Assembly: GCA_002338385.1 (NCBI GenBank)
Contig: DDIE01000002.1
Location: 1,243-26,280 of the forward strand
Length of the DNA stretch: 25,038 nt
Source of the DNA: Proteobacteria bacterium UBA1858
Lineage (GTDB): Bacteria > Pseudomonadota > Gammaproteobacteria > UBA4575
Direction: 5' to 3'
The notes under the pieces were generated by a model. It searched no databases. It was not told the origin of the DNA and worked only from the letters and a program-made list of their open reading frames with translations. Of the stretch, positions 1 through 7,326 are shown in pieces (the first letter of the stretch is position 1; the number at the start of each line of letters is the position of its first letter). Both the position numbers and the translations under genes were made by a program.

Positions 1-81
1 CCAGAAGAGACCACTGCAGAAGCCAGTGATGAGGTTGCTGAGGACGCTGGCGAGCAAGCAGCTGAAGAAACTAAAGAATAA
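1..81 (+). CDS. 3' end of an unidentified gene with an acidic C-terminal tail
   Basis: Only the last 26 codons and a TAA stop are in the window. The visible peptide is almost entirely Glu, Asp, Ala and Thr, so it is a low-complexity acidic tail. Nothing in it identifies the protein. It is followed after 21 bases by ppiC, whose ribosome site AAGGGG lies in that gap, so the two could share a transcript. Tails of this kind occur on several unrelated bacterial proteins, and no function is assigned. Confidence 0.6.
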   Translation, partial: PEETTAEASDEVAEDAGEQAAEETKE

Positions 82-102
82 TTTAACTATAAGGGGACCA
101 TC

Positions 103-384
103 ATGGCCAAAGCATCCGCACGACATATCCTGGTAGACACAGAAGAGCAGTGTAATACGCTCAAACAACAAATCGCCGACGGCACAGCATTTGCCGACCT
201 AGCAAAACAACACTCCAGTTGCCCATCAGGTGCCTCGGGTGGTGAGCTGGGTGAATTCAGCCCCGGCATGATGGTAAAAGAGTTTGACGAAGTGGTATTC
301 AGCGCGCCACTCAACGAAGTGCAGGGGCCGGTGAAAACGCAGTTTGGGTATCATTTGCTAGAAGTGACCAGTCGCTCAGATTGA
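103..384 (+). CDS. ppiC: Parvulin-type peptidyl-prolyl cis-trans isomerase (PpiC)
   Basis: A 93-residue single-domain parvulin that catalyses cis-trans isomerisation of peptidyl-proline bonds. The whole chain is one PpiC/rotamase domain: it opens with ASARHILV, carries the SSCPSG...GGELGEF core around residues 38-52, and closes with FGYHLLEV near residues 81-88. The length matches E. coli PpiC (93 aa). There is no signal peptide, so it should be cytoplasmic, unlike the related SurA domains encoded further on in this window. The start is supported by AAGGGG seven bases upstream of the ATG. The neighbouring islet genes run in the opposite direction and end toward it. Confidence 0.95.
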   Translation: MAKASARHILVDTEEQCNTLKQQIADGTAFADLAKQHSSCPSGASGGELGEFSPGMMVKEFDEVVFSAPLNEVQGPVKTQFGYHLLEVTSRSD

Positions 385-425
385 TAACTACTGCATATAA
401 TGACTTATTGGCAATGCCGGTGTTA

Positions 426-484
426 AAAATCCATTTTAACCTGCCCATTTATAGCCCATAAACTGCGCGTTTAAAATGGATTTT
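426..484. repeat. 14-bp perfect inverted repeat with 31-base spacer
   Basis: Positions 426-439 (AAAATCCATTTTAA) and 471-484 (TTAAAATGGATTTT) are exact reverse complements. They lie in the convergent gap between ppiC and the NYN gene. A long hairpin is possible. There is no separate U-run after either arm, so it is not a textbook intrinsic terminator. It may be a dispersed intergenic repeat or the edge of an insertion. Confidence 0.7.
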
Positions 485-552
485 CGCCTACGCCTTGCTG
501 CGCTCGTGACGTTATGAAAGGTTTTCTATTGAGACTGCATACAATAGTGTAT

Positions 553-1374
553 TTATTTTGGTGAATAGCCAGACCATTCATCCAAAAGCATCAGAACTAG
601 ACCTTTATTATTTGATTTAACCGATTTCGTTAATACTTCGGAATAACCTATGAACATGTCATCAGATAGGCTGCGGTATAATTTAAATGAATGTTCACTA
701 TCTTTAAAAACATCCTCTACTAACTCATAATTATCATTATCGAATTTCTGATTTCCATTCACTACAGTATATTTTTTATGAAATTCATCATTTGTCCAAC
801 TAAGGTATTTCTTGACATCAATTGGGCTAGCTTCATCAGCACAATTAATTAAATCTTTCGAGATATTTTTTGGATCATGAATTAAATGAGTCAACACTCT
901 AGTTTGTAGTAACGCTGAAAAGAGTGGATAAAAGTCAAGATCAGACGTAATGATTTCAGCAACATCCATATTCCCAGAGATTGCGTTTTGATAGGCTTCT
1001 ATCGCAAGGAGTATGTCAACACCTTTTTGTTTCAAGCCTATTTTTTTATTGTATTTAGCTGTGCCAGATCTGACATGAAAATTTTTTATCGAACCAAGAT
1101 TTTCAAATTCAATTTGTCTTTGTTTTATTTTTTCTTCATTGTTTTCTGGTAAAGCATCATAGAAAAAAACTCTCTTGTAATTTTGTGCTATTTTCTGAAT
1201 ATCAATATGAAGAAACCCATAAGGATCAGTATTGCTCATTGGCTGATTATTATTTACTAGGGCAGAATATCTTTTATCAATGGACCTTAAATTCTCTCCG
1301 TCTACGAATAAGTACTTAGATTTCTCTATTTTGAAGCTGTCAGGAAATGTCTGGATATGGGTAAATAGACTCAT
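553..1374 (-). CDS. NYN-domain protein (LabA/DUF88-like putative ribonuclease)
   Basis: A 273-residue protein with a NYN (PIN-like) nuclease fold. Expected acidic metal-binding positions are visible: D25 in FVDGENL, D120 in QKGVDILLAIEAY, and D145/D147 in TSDLDFYPLF. N28 follows the first Asp, as is typical. The NYN core covers roughly residues 20-185. The last 90 residues form an extra region I do not recognise, so the protein is longer than a minimal NYN domain. Known NYN proteins are metal-dependent RNases or are implicated in RNA processing, so the likely substrate is RNA, but that is family inference. The gene is strikingly AT-rich compared with its neighbours: bases 1081-1140 have 12 G/C of 60. 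A 24-bp palindrome lies 52 bases upstream of the start. No strong ribosome site is visible close to the ATG. Confidence 0.8.
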   Translation of the reverse strand: MSLFTHIQTFPDSFKIEKSKYLFVDGENLRSIDKRYSALVNNNQPMSNTDPYGFLHIDIQKIAQNYKRVFFYDALPENNEEKIKQRQIEFENLGSIKNFHVRSGTAKYNKKIGLKQKGVDILLAIEAYQNAISGNMDVAEIITSDLDFYPLFSALLQTRVLTHLIHDPKNISKDLINCADEASPIDVKKYLSWTNDEFHKKYTVVNGNQKFDNDNYELVEDVFKDSEHSFKLYRSLSDDMFIGYSEVLTKSVKSNNKGLVLMLLDEWSGYSPK

Positions 1375-1426
1375 AATTTCTGGTAGTCCTCTGAAAAAGC
1401 ACTCAACTAAAATTGGAAACTGGAGA

Positions 1427-1450
1427 GATCACTGTTCATGAACGTTGATC
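1427..1450. promoter_or_regulatory. 24-bp near-perfect palindrome upstream of the NYN gene
   Basis: The sequence reads GATCA-ct-GTTCATGAAC-gt-TGATC, with 10 of 12 base pairs symmetric about 1438/1439. It lies between the nuclease gene stop and the NYN start. A second feature is the direct repeat AACGATCA at 1491-1498 and 1514-1521. The symmetry and placement fit an operator for a dimeric repressor. An alternative is an RNA hairpin in the NYN 5' leader. No regulator gene is adjacent. Confidence 0.4.
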
Positions 1451-1518
1451 TGATAGTAAAAATTTCCTTTCAACAAAATCTATTCTACCCAACGATCAAT
1501 AGACAAATAGATTAACGA

Positions 1519-2334
1519 TCACTCAGAATTATTTTTTGGAGATTGAAACATCGCTTCAGTATCTCTAGTGTTTGCCTGAGCTTTTGCCTTCTCTCTTTCT
1601 TGTTTTTTGCGAAATCTCACTACTTTTATATTGGCCTCAATACCCGCCTCACTATCAATCACTTCACGTTTTAATACATCTGATTTAATCAGTTCATATA
1701 TTTCTTCGTGTGTGACTTTGATGCCTGGCTTGAGCTTTCGTAATTCTCTCCTTACGACTCCAGTTATGGTATCTGTTAAGAGGAGTGCACCTATAGTGTG
1801 ACGATTGACTGATTGCTTATATTCATAAAGATCATCGATCAGATCTTTTTGGATACCACGTTTACATAATAAAAATAATAAATCTTGATGATCTTTCTGT
1901 CGTGGATTGAGTTCTAAAAAATCAAAATAGAATAAGCGTTCGTTATGTACCCGTTCTTCTAGATTGACCCGGTGTATTTCCCAGGCGATGCCATTCGTTA
2001 GTACCACCCATTTGATACCTTCTCTGGAGGCATAATTAACGGCTTGTTTGAGATGCTTGTCGACTAAATTAAGACCTATGGCTTTCACTTCTATTAGATA
2101 TTCAACTTTCTTTGCAGTTTTTATTGCAAGATCGCAGTATGTTCCTTGAATTGAATATTCTCTGGTGATCTCAGAATACTTATCAAATCCAAATACTTCT
2201 TCTAGCATATCGGTAACAATTGTTACGGTATCAGATTCGTTTACATCTCTTTCCCTCGCCGTTTGAAGGATTTTTCTAAATTTTGGAACTGTATTAATCA
2301 GTCGTTTTGTTACAGTTGATGGTACTCTACCCAT
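1519..2334 (-). CDS. HsdR-N-like PD-(D/E)xK nuclease-domain protein
   Basis: With the start chosen here the protein has 271 residues. An ATG 63 bases further upstream is in frame, but the ATG at 2334 has AGGAG six bases before it and is preferred. The central part resembles the N-terminal nuclease domain of type I restriction R subunits (HSDR_N). D68 lies in TYCDLAI, E82 and K84 in LIEVKA form the ExK half-motif, and Q97/Y101 in KQAVNYA match the QxxxY motif of that family. WVVLTNGIAWEIHRV follows, as is usual in this group. No helicase domain or specificity/methylase subunit is present, so this is not a type I R subunit. The C-terminal 100 residues are charged and helical-looking, ending in a Lys/Arg/Glu-rich stretch. 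Its role is unknown; solitary proteins of this type occur in defence and mobile contexts. Confidence 0.7.
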   Translation of the reverse strand: MGRVPSTVTKRLINTVPKFRKILQTARERDVNESDTVTIVTDMLEEVFGFDKYSEITREYSIQGTYCDLAIKTAKKVEYLIEVKAIGLNLVDKHLKQAVNYASREGIKWVVLTNGIAWEIHRVNLEERVHNERLFYFDFLELNPRQKDHQDLLFLLCKRGIQKDLIDDLYEYKQSVNRHTIGALLLTDTITGVVRRELRKLKPGIKVTHEEIYELIKSDVLKREVIDSEAGIEANIKVVRFRKKQEREKAKAQANTRDTEAMFQSPKNNSE

Positions 2335-2550
2335 TTGACGCTCCTGATTTCGATAAGGACACTGCCTCGTAAAAATATAGAGTGCCTCAGTTGGCAAATC
2401 CTTACATGGTGACTATTTAAGAATCAGATGTTATGAAAAACAAGCAACAAACTATGGTTATGCTCACACTCAAAAGTGCCATGAATTCTATGTAAATATT
2501 TCGTCAGCCGGCGTTGTTTAAATGCCTCCTGGGCATATTTATCGAAATCC
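2335..2550. other. Intergenic gap between the nuclease gene and the ABC ATPase gene
   Basis: This is the largest gene-free stretch in the window (216 bases). It separates the stop of the tungstate-type ATPase gene from the nuclease gene start, both on the minus strand. Apart from the nuclease ribosome site at its left edge I see no clear terminator, promoter pair or repeat. A short reading frame here runs into the ATPase gene in another frame and is not convincing. Confidence 0.5.
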
Positions 2551-3279
2551 TTACAACTCACCACTAATAAAGCGTTGCGCGTGTGCGCTGTCAGGTTGTG
2601 CAAAGAAGTCTTGGGCGGGGCGATGTTCGAGAATTTTACCGGCATGCATAAACACGATGTCATCAGCCATGCGTTTGGCCTGTGCTAGATCATGGGTAGT
2701 CATAATGATCTTAGTCTGCGCCTGCACGAACTGGTGAATAATTTTTTCAAAGCTGATGACTGAAGGTGGATCAAGCGCCACGGTGGGCTCGTCCATAAGT
2801 AAGATGGCCGGTTTAAGCACCCAGGCGCGAGCCAAAGATAATTTTTGTACTTCACCACCCGATAAGGTGGACGCATTACGCTCAGCCATCTCGCTCAGTG
2901 CGCATACCTGCAGTGCCTCGTCACAGCGCTGTTGCCGTTGGGCTTTCGGCACTTTGGCAAGTTGCAGGACGAACTCCACGTTGTAACGCACCGAGCGATC
3001 GAAGAAGCTGGGTTTTTGTAATAGCAATGTGCGCCAGTATTGTTGTGGTTGTGGGCGGTCCTGATGCCAGTGGATATGCCCGCCGCTGGGTGTAATAACG
3101 CCATGTAAGAGTTTGAGTAATAAGCTTTTGCCGGCGCCATTGTGACCTAAAATGACACTATTACCGGGACTATTGATGGTTAAATCAAGCTCATCAATCA
3201 GCCGGACATGAGCACAGGCATAACTCACGTGGCTGAGTGTGAGGGGCAGATGCGGATGACATGGTGTGGTGTTGTGCAC
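2551..3279 (-). CDS. tupC: Tungstate/molybdate-type ABC transporter ATP-binding protein (TupC-like)
   Basis: A 242-residue ABC ATPase that would power import by the membrane protein encoded just upstream. All nucleotide-binding motifs are present: Walker A GHNGAGKS at 45-52, signature LSGGE at 139-143, Walker B ILLMDEP ending at E164-P165, and switch histidine H196 in MTTHD. The start is a GTG at 3279, preceded by AGGGG and located 11 bases after the permease stop. The pairing with a TupB-like permease points to tungstate or another oxyanion. The permease assignment is stronger than the substrate call, because related ABC ATPases serve phosphate and molybdate. No periplasmic binding-protein gene is adjacent. 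Confidence 0.8.
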   Translation of the reverse strand: MHNTTPCHPHLPLTLSHVSYACAHVRLIDELDLTINSPGNSVILGHNGAGKSLLLKLLHGVITPSGGHIHWHQDRPQPQQYWRTLLLQKPSFFDRSVRYNVEFVLQLAKVPKAQRQQRCDEALQVCALSEMAERNASTLSGGEVQKLSLARAWVLKPAILLMDEPTVALDPPSVISFEKIIHQFVQAQTKIIMTTHDLAQAKRMADDIVFMHAGKILEHRPAQDFFAQPDSAHAQRFISGEL

Positions 3280-3290
3280 GCGCGCCCCTG

Positions 3291-3980
3291 CTATTTGTGC
3301 TGCCGCACCAGCATCATCAGGCTGGTGATAGAGAACGAGATAGCGAGTAAAATAATACCCAGTGCCATCGCCAATTCTAAATTACCCTTGCTGGTTTCCA
3401 GCGCGATGGTGGTGGTCATGACCCGGGTCACATGATTGATATTACCGCCGACAATCAGGACCGCCCCCACTTCTGCCGAAGCCCGTCCAAAGCCTGCCAG
3501 AATCGCGGTCAGTAAACTATTTCTCGCATCCCATGCCAGCGGCAGCAGGGTGCTGCTGATCGGCGCACCAAGGGCTTTAAACTGTTCTTGGTGCTGTTGG
3601 AATAAATCATTGACGGTTTGTTGTGTCAGGGAAGCAATTATCGGCGTGACCAAAATGCACTGAGCGATGATCATGGCACTGGACGTAAATAATAAATTTA
3701 AATCACCTAGCGGGCCGGAGCGCGACAGAAATAAATACAACCCCAACCCAACAACGACGGGTGGTAAACCCATCAGGGTATTCAATGTGCCACAGATCAG
3801 GCTATGGCCGGGGAAGCGATAAGTACCCAGTAACGTGCCGAGTGGAATTGAGATCAGGGTGGCGATGAGTACTGCGGTGATACTGACTTGTAGGGAGAGG
3901 ATAACAATCTCTACCAGCTCGGGTTGCAGATTGATAATGAGCTGCAGGGCAGTAGCCAAAATGCCACCCAAGTCATGCAT
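3291..3980 (-). CDS. tupB: Tungstate-type ABC transporter permease (TupB-like)
   Basis: A 229-residue inner-membrane permease with about five to six hydrophobic spans. It begins with an amphipathic segment and a strong span (VEIVILSLQVSITAVLIATL). The ATPase-contact loop is visible around residues 135-175 (EQFKALGAPISS...), followed by GFGRASAEVGAVLIVGGNI, a stretch characteristic of TupB/WtpB-like permeases. The start ATG has AGGA five bases upstream. It lies 26 bases after the copper-chaperone gene and 11 bases before the ATPase gene, so the three are probably co-transcribed. The missing third component (TupA-type binding protein) is either encoded elsewhere or has been lost. Substrate is inferred from family resemblance. 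Confidence 0.82.
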   Translation of the reverse strand: MHDLGGILATALQLIINLQPELVEIVILSLQVSITAVLIATLISIPLGTLLGTYRFPGHSLICGTLNTLMGLPPVVVGLGLYLFLSRSGPLGDLNLLFTSSAMIIAQCILVTPIIASLTQQTVNDLFQQHQEQFKALGAPISSTLLPLAWDARNSLLTAILAGFGRASAEVGAVLIVGGNINHVTRVMTTTIALETSKGNLELAMALGIILLAISFSITSLMMLVRQHK

Positions 3981-4006
3981 GATCGTCCTATGATTTTACT
4001 CTGGGG

Positions 4007-4468
4007 TTAATGATGATGGTGTGAGTGATCTTCAGTATGGGTGGCTTTAGTCACTGGCATCACCACTGTCATGCTCACATCAGCACTGAAGTTTAAGCTG
4101 AGAGACACTTCATCACCCGCTGTCAGGGTGCGCTTAGGATCAATCATCATTAAATGATAGCTGGCCGGTGCCAGGGCAAGTTGACCATTGGCAGGAATAT
4201 TCAGGTGAGTATGTGGAATCATTTTGTAGACGCCATCCTCTTCTAGGCTCTGGTGGAACTCGATACGACCAAAATCCTCACTGACCGCATTATTCAGGCT
4301 CAGATCCTCAGAATTATGGTTATGAATAGTGAGGTAGCCGGCTAATGCTGTAGCCCCCGGTGGCGCCTCTCTTAACCATGCATTATCAATTGAAATCAGC
4401 TGCTCGGGTGATTTTGAACAAGCACCGAAAATAAATAGTGAGAGGAGTGTAACAATCAGGTGGCGCAT
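4007..4468 (-). CDS. PCu(A)C copper-chaperone lipoprotein with C-terminal His cluster
   Basis: A 153-residue periplasmic Cu(I)-binding protein. The family motif H-X10-M-X21-H-X-M is matched exactly by H72, M83, H105 and M107. An N-terminal hydrophobic segment ends in IFGAC, making C17 the likely lipidated residue, so the mature protein would be membrane-anchored in the periplasm. Family members deliver copper to the CuA site of cytochrome oxidases or handle periplasmic copper. The chain ends in a His-rich stretch (HTEDHSHHHH), probably an additional metal site. An extended -10 element lies about 30 bases upstream of the start. The gene leads the group that continues into the tungstate-type permease and ATPase. 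No cytochrome oxidase or SCO gene is in the window. Confidence 0.9.
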   Translation of the reverse strand: MRHLIVTLLSLFIFGACSKSPEQLISIDNAWLREAPPGATALAGYLTIHNHNSEDLSLNNAVSEDFGRIEFHQSLEEDGVYKMIPHTHLNIPANGQLALAPASYHLMMIDPKRTLTAGDEVSLSLNFSADVSMTVVMPVTKATHTEDHSHHHH

Positions 4469-4497
4469 AGCAATTGGATTAAGTTAATTGAGCAGAT

Positions 4498-4503
4498 ATT
4501 ATA
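4498..4503 (-). promoter_or_regulatory. Candidate extended -10 promoter element for the PCu(A)C gene
   Basis: On the minus strand the sequence reads TGATATAAT: a perfect TATAAT hexamer with the TGn extension. No good -35 hexamer is seen at 16-18 bases. Initiation would fall near 4491, giving a leader of roughly 23 bases. Confidence 0.45.
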
Positions 4504-4582
4504 TCATTGACTTAGGTAAACAACAGTTTAAGTTAAGCATCCTAGAAGTTCATGATCAATCAACCGAGAGAGAGGTAAAGCA

Positions 4583-5083
4583 ATGGCAGCAATTACGTTG
4601 CAAGGTAATCCTATTCATACCAATGCTGATTTACCTGCAGTAGGTGAGCAGGCGCCTGATTTTAAATTAGTTGACAAGGATTTGAACGATGTCAGCTTAG
4701 CCAACTTCGTCGGCAAGAAGAAGATTATAAGTATTGTTCCCAGTTTGGATACTCCGGTATGTGCGGTATCGACTAAGAAATTTGCTGACTTAGTGGCCAC
4801 TAGAAATGATGTCGTCGTCCTGATCGTGTCAGCTGATCTGCCTTTCGCAATGACCCGGTTTTGTAGTAGTGAAGGGCTCGCAGAGGTGGTGACACTGGCC
4901 ATGATGCGAAACAAAGACTTTGCTCATGATTATGGCGTTTTGATTGAGGACGGTCCTCTGGCAGGTATTGCCGCGCGTGCGGTATTGGCGCTATCTAGTG
5001 ACAATCAAGTCCTCCATACTGAGCTGGTCAGTGAGATCGCTAACGAGCCCGACTATGATGCGGCGCTGGCTGCTTTGAGCTGA
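4583..5083 (+). CDS. tpx: Thiol peroxidase (atypical 2-Cys peroxiredoxin)
   Basis: A 166-residue Tpx that reduces hydrogen peroxide and organic hydroperoxides using thioredoxin. The peroxidatic cysteine is C60 in SLDTPVCAVSTKKF and the resolving cysteine C94 in DLPFAMTRFCSSEGL, the spacing typical of Tpx. The C-terminal block DGPLAGIAARAV closely follows the E. coli protein, as does its length. GAGAGAGG-like purines (GAGAGAGGTAAAGCA) precede the ATG. It is transcribed away from the PCu(A)C gene and is convergent with the DUF255 gene, with 38 bases between their stops. No strong promoter was seen in the 114-base upstream gap; a TTGACT at 4507-4512 lacks a convincing -10 partner. Confidence 0.95.
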   Translation: MAAITLQGNPIHTNADLPAVGEQAPDFKLVDKDLNDVSLANFVGKKKIISIVPSLDTPVCAVSTKKFADLVATRNDVVVLIVSADLPFAMTRFCSSEGLAEVVTLAMMRNKDFAHDYGVLIEDGPLAGIAARAVLALSSDNQVLHTELVSEIANEPDYDAALAALS

Positions 5084-5121
5084 GCATAATCTGCTTTGAC
5101 TGCCTGTGTGGATGCTCCTAT

Positions 5122-7203
5122 TCAGGCACTCAGATGTTGTTTCAGTTGCACTAAATCATTCATTGGTGGCAGACAACTGAAGCCCTCACAGACATAAGCG
5201 AGTGGTTCCGACTGCTGGCCACATTTGGCCGCCAGTGCCTCCGGTAGATTGTCGCAGTCGTCAGGTATTGCAAACACCAAATGCTGTGGATTAAAGTCCG
5301 CCTGACACTGTTGGCGCCACTGGTTGATGATGTCCTGCTCACCACGAATAATAATGACACGAGGGGTCGCTTCCAGATTTTGTAAACAGCTGAGCAGCGA
5401 GCCATGAGCCATCGGTGCGTCGATCATGGCCTTACTGGCATAATCGAGTGTGCCTTCAGCGGCCTGAATATAATCGCTACGACTGAGTAACAGGCCTAGT
5501 TTTAATAAACTCATCGCAGCAATACCGTTGCCTGATGGCGTTGCTTCATCAGAACTGACTTTAGGTCGCTGGATTAAGTCCTCATGATCATTGGCGGTGA
5601 AGTAAAAGCCCCCATAATGTTGGTCGGCAAATTGTTCGATCAAGACATCAGCCAACTGGGTAGCAAAGTGCAGCATGGCACTGTCCCAGTGAGTTTGCAG
5701 ATACTCCATAATGGCATCGAGGAGAAAAGCATAATCATCAAGGTAGGCATTAAGATGCGCTTTGCCATCTTTATAGGTAGCGAACAAACGCTGTTGACTA
5801 AACATCTGCTGGTGGATGAACTGCAACGCAGTTTGGGCAGAGCTAAAATGTTCGGGCTGATTAAATACGCGACTGCTAATTAACATGCCTTTAATCATCA
5901 GCGCATTCCAGCTAGTCAGGACTTTATCATCGCGTCCGGGTGCAATACGTTGACTGCGCTCGGCAAATAGTTTGGCTTTTGCCTGCGCCCATAAGGCACG
6001 ACATTGTTGCTCGTCTTCAGGCAGCTGTTGTTCTAGATCAAAAAATGATTCAAATTCATGTAGATGATATTTATCTTCAAAATTAGGTCCGCGTGAAAAC
6101 CCAAAGCGACGGTCTAGAATACGATATTCGTCCTCGGATAAGATGTCGCGTAGTTGCTGTTCTGTCCAGACGTAGAATTTACCTTCTTCACCCTCCGAAT
6201 CGGCGTCCAGAGAAGAATAGTAACCCCCCTCAGTGGACTGCATCTCCCGCATAACCCAGGCAGCTGTTTCCAGTGCGGTCAATTTAAAATCGACATCTTG
6301 ACTGATTTGGTAGGCATAACAATACAGGCTCAACAGTGCACCATTGTCGTATAGCATTTTTTCGAAATGCGGAATCATCCAATACTCATCGACTGAATAG
6401 CGACAAAATCCTCCTCCAACATGATCAAATAAGCCACCCGCAGCCATGCGCTCGAGCGTATATAACGCCGGTTTAAGGGCTTGTTTTTGATGTTCTTGCT
6501 GCTGTTCTTCAGTCTGTGACTGTGCATCTGATGCTTGCTGCCAGACGCGCAGTAACAGCTCTAAATTAGCGGGGTGAGGAAATTTAGGGGCGGCGCCAAA
6601 GCCGCCATGACGACGATCATAGCTCTGTAATAATTGGTCTTTCGCTTGCGTGATTAAGCGTCCATCCAGTGCCATTGGATGCTCGCTTGATTGGTAGATA
6701 TTCTTTAAGACATCTTTCAGCGAGTCATTCTGCTTGCTGATTTCAGTCGGCTTTTCACGATGGGCACGCGCAATATGCTGTAACAAATCTTTGAAGGCCG
6801 GAAGATTATGGCGTGGCTTGTCAGGAAAATAAGTACCACCGAAAAAAGGCATATGATCCTGCGGTGACAGGAACATGGTCAAGGGCCAGCCTCCGGTGCG
6901 CTGGGTCAACATGTATTGAGCTGTTTGATAGATCTTATCAATGTCGGGACGTTCCTCTCGATCCACCTTAATATTGATAAATAGTTCATTCATGACATCT
7001 GCAGTTGCCTGATCTTCAAATGATTCATGCGCCATCACATGACACCAATGGCAGGCTGAATAGCCGATTGATAGTAGGATTGGCTTATTTTCATCCTTCG
7101 CTTTCTGCAATGCTTCAGGTCCCCAGGGGTACCAGTCCACTGGATTATCTAAATGCTGGAGCAGATAAGGGCTGGTTTCGTGTTTGAGATGATTCATGAA
7201 CAT
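5122..7203 (-). CDS. Thioredoxin-fold DUF255 protein (YyaL/spermatogenesis-associated protein 20 family)
   Basis: A 693-residue protein. The N-terminal thioredoxin-like domain (about residues 1-165) has the family hallmark HLKHETSPYLLQH followed by NPVDWYPWG, and a CxxC at C51-C54 in SACHWCHVMAHESF. The rest (about 185-690) is the alpha/alpha-barrel, glycosidase-like part, with GGFGAAPKFPHP, DHVGGGFCRYSVDEYW and IPHFEKMLYDN blocks all intact. No signal peptide is visible. The biochemical role of this widespread family is not established; a redox or sugar-related function is inference only. The start could be the ATG at 7203 or the one at 7197; neither has a strong ribosome site. It is divergent from lgt. 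Confidence 0.9.
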   Translation of the reverse strand: MFMNHLKHETSPYLLQHLDNPVDWYPWGPEALQKAKDENKPILLSIGYSACHWCHVMAHESFEDQATADVMNELFINIKVDREERPDIDKIYQTAQYMLTQRTGGWPLTMFLSPQDHMPFFGGTYFPDKPRHNLPAFKDLLQHIARAHREKPTEISKQNDSLKDVLKNIYQSSEHPMALDGRLITQAKDQLLQSYDRRHGGFGAAPKFPHPANLELLLRVWQQASDAQSQTEEQQQEHQKQALKPALYTLERMAAGGLFDHVGGGFCRYSVDEYWMIPHFEKMLYDNGALLSLYCYAYQISQDVDFKLTALETAAWVMREMQSTEGGYYSSLDADSEGEEGKFYVWTEQQLRDILSEDEYRILDRRFGFSRGPNFEDKYHLHEFESFFDLEQQLPEDEQQCRALWAQAKAKLFAERSQRIAPGRDDKVLTSWNALMIKGMLISSRVFNQPEHFSSAQTALQFIHQQMFSQQRLFATYKDGKAHLNAYLDDYAFLLDAIMEYLQTHWDSAMLHFATQLADVLIEQFADQHYGGFYFTANDHEDLIQRPKVSSDEATPSGNGIAAMSLLKLGLLLSRSDYIQAAEGTLDYASKAMIDAPMAHGSLLSCLQNLEATPRVIIIRGEQDIINQWRQQCQADFNPQHLVFAIPDDCDNLPEALAAKCGQQSEPLAYVCEGFSCLPPMNDLVQLKQHLSA

Positions 7204-7209
7204 AATCCA

Positions 7210-7239
7210 CTGACTGAATATTAACCATTAGAATATAAC
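7210..7239 (+). promoter_or_regulatory. Candidate sigma-70 promoter for lgt-thyA-folA
   Basis: CTGACT at 7210-7215 (4 of 6 to the -35 consensus) and TATAAC at 7234-7239 (5 of 6 to the -10 consensus) are 18 bases apart in the divergent gap. The start of transcription would be near 7246, giving a leader of about 80 bases before lgt. Confidence 0.35.
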
Positions 7240-7326
7240 GCTCTGCTGATAAAGTATCTAATGCCAATGGCGTATAGCGGATAAATAAACGGCGGAGTTA
7301 ACAGGCACGCATGTTATTATTTGGGC

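Noticed and set aside
1519..2334. A complete type I restriction-modification system
   Set aside because: Only an HsdR-N-like domain is present; there is no helicase region, no hsdM and no hsdS nearby.
2335..2397. Longer start for the PD-(D/E)xK protein at 2397
   Set aside because: No ribosome site there, whereas AGGAG precedes the ATG at 2334 by six bases.
2424..2663. A 79-codon minus-strand reading frame downstream of and overlapping the ABC ATPase gene
   Set aside because: Half of it lies in another frame of the well-supported ATPase gene, it has no ribosome site and no recognisable domain. A decayed gene remnant in 2424-2550 cannot be excluded but is not supported.
5101..5128. Inverted TGCCTG/CAGGCA between tpx and the DUF255 gene as a shared terminator
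   Set aside because: Arms are only 6 bases with a 16-base loop, there is no U-run, and the right arm overlaps the DUF255 stop codon.
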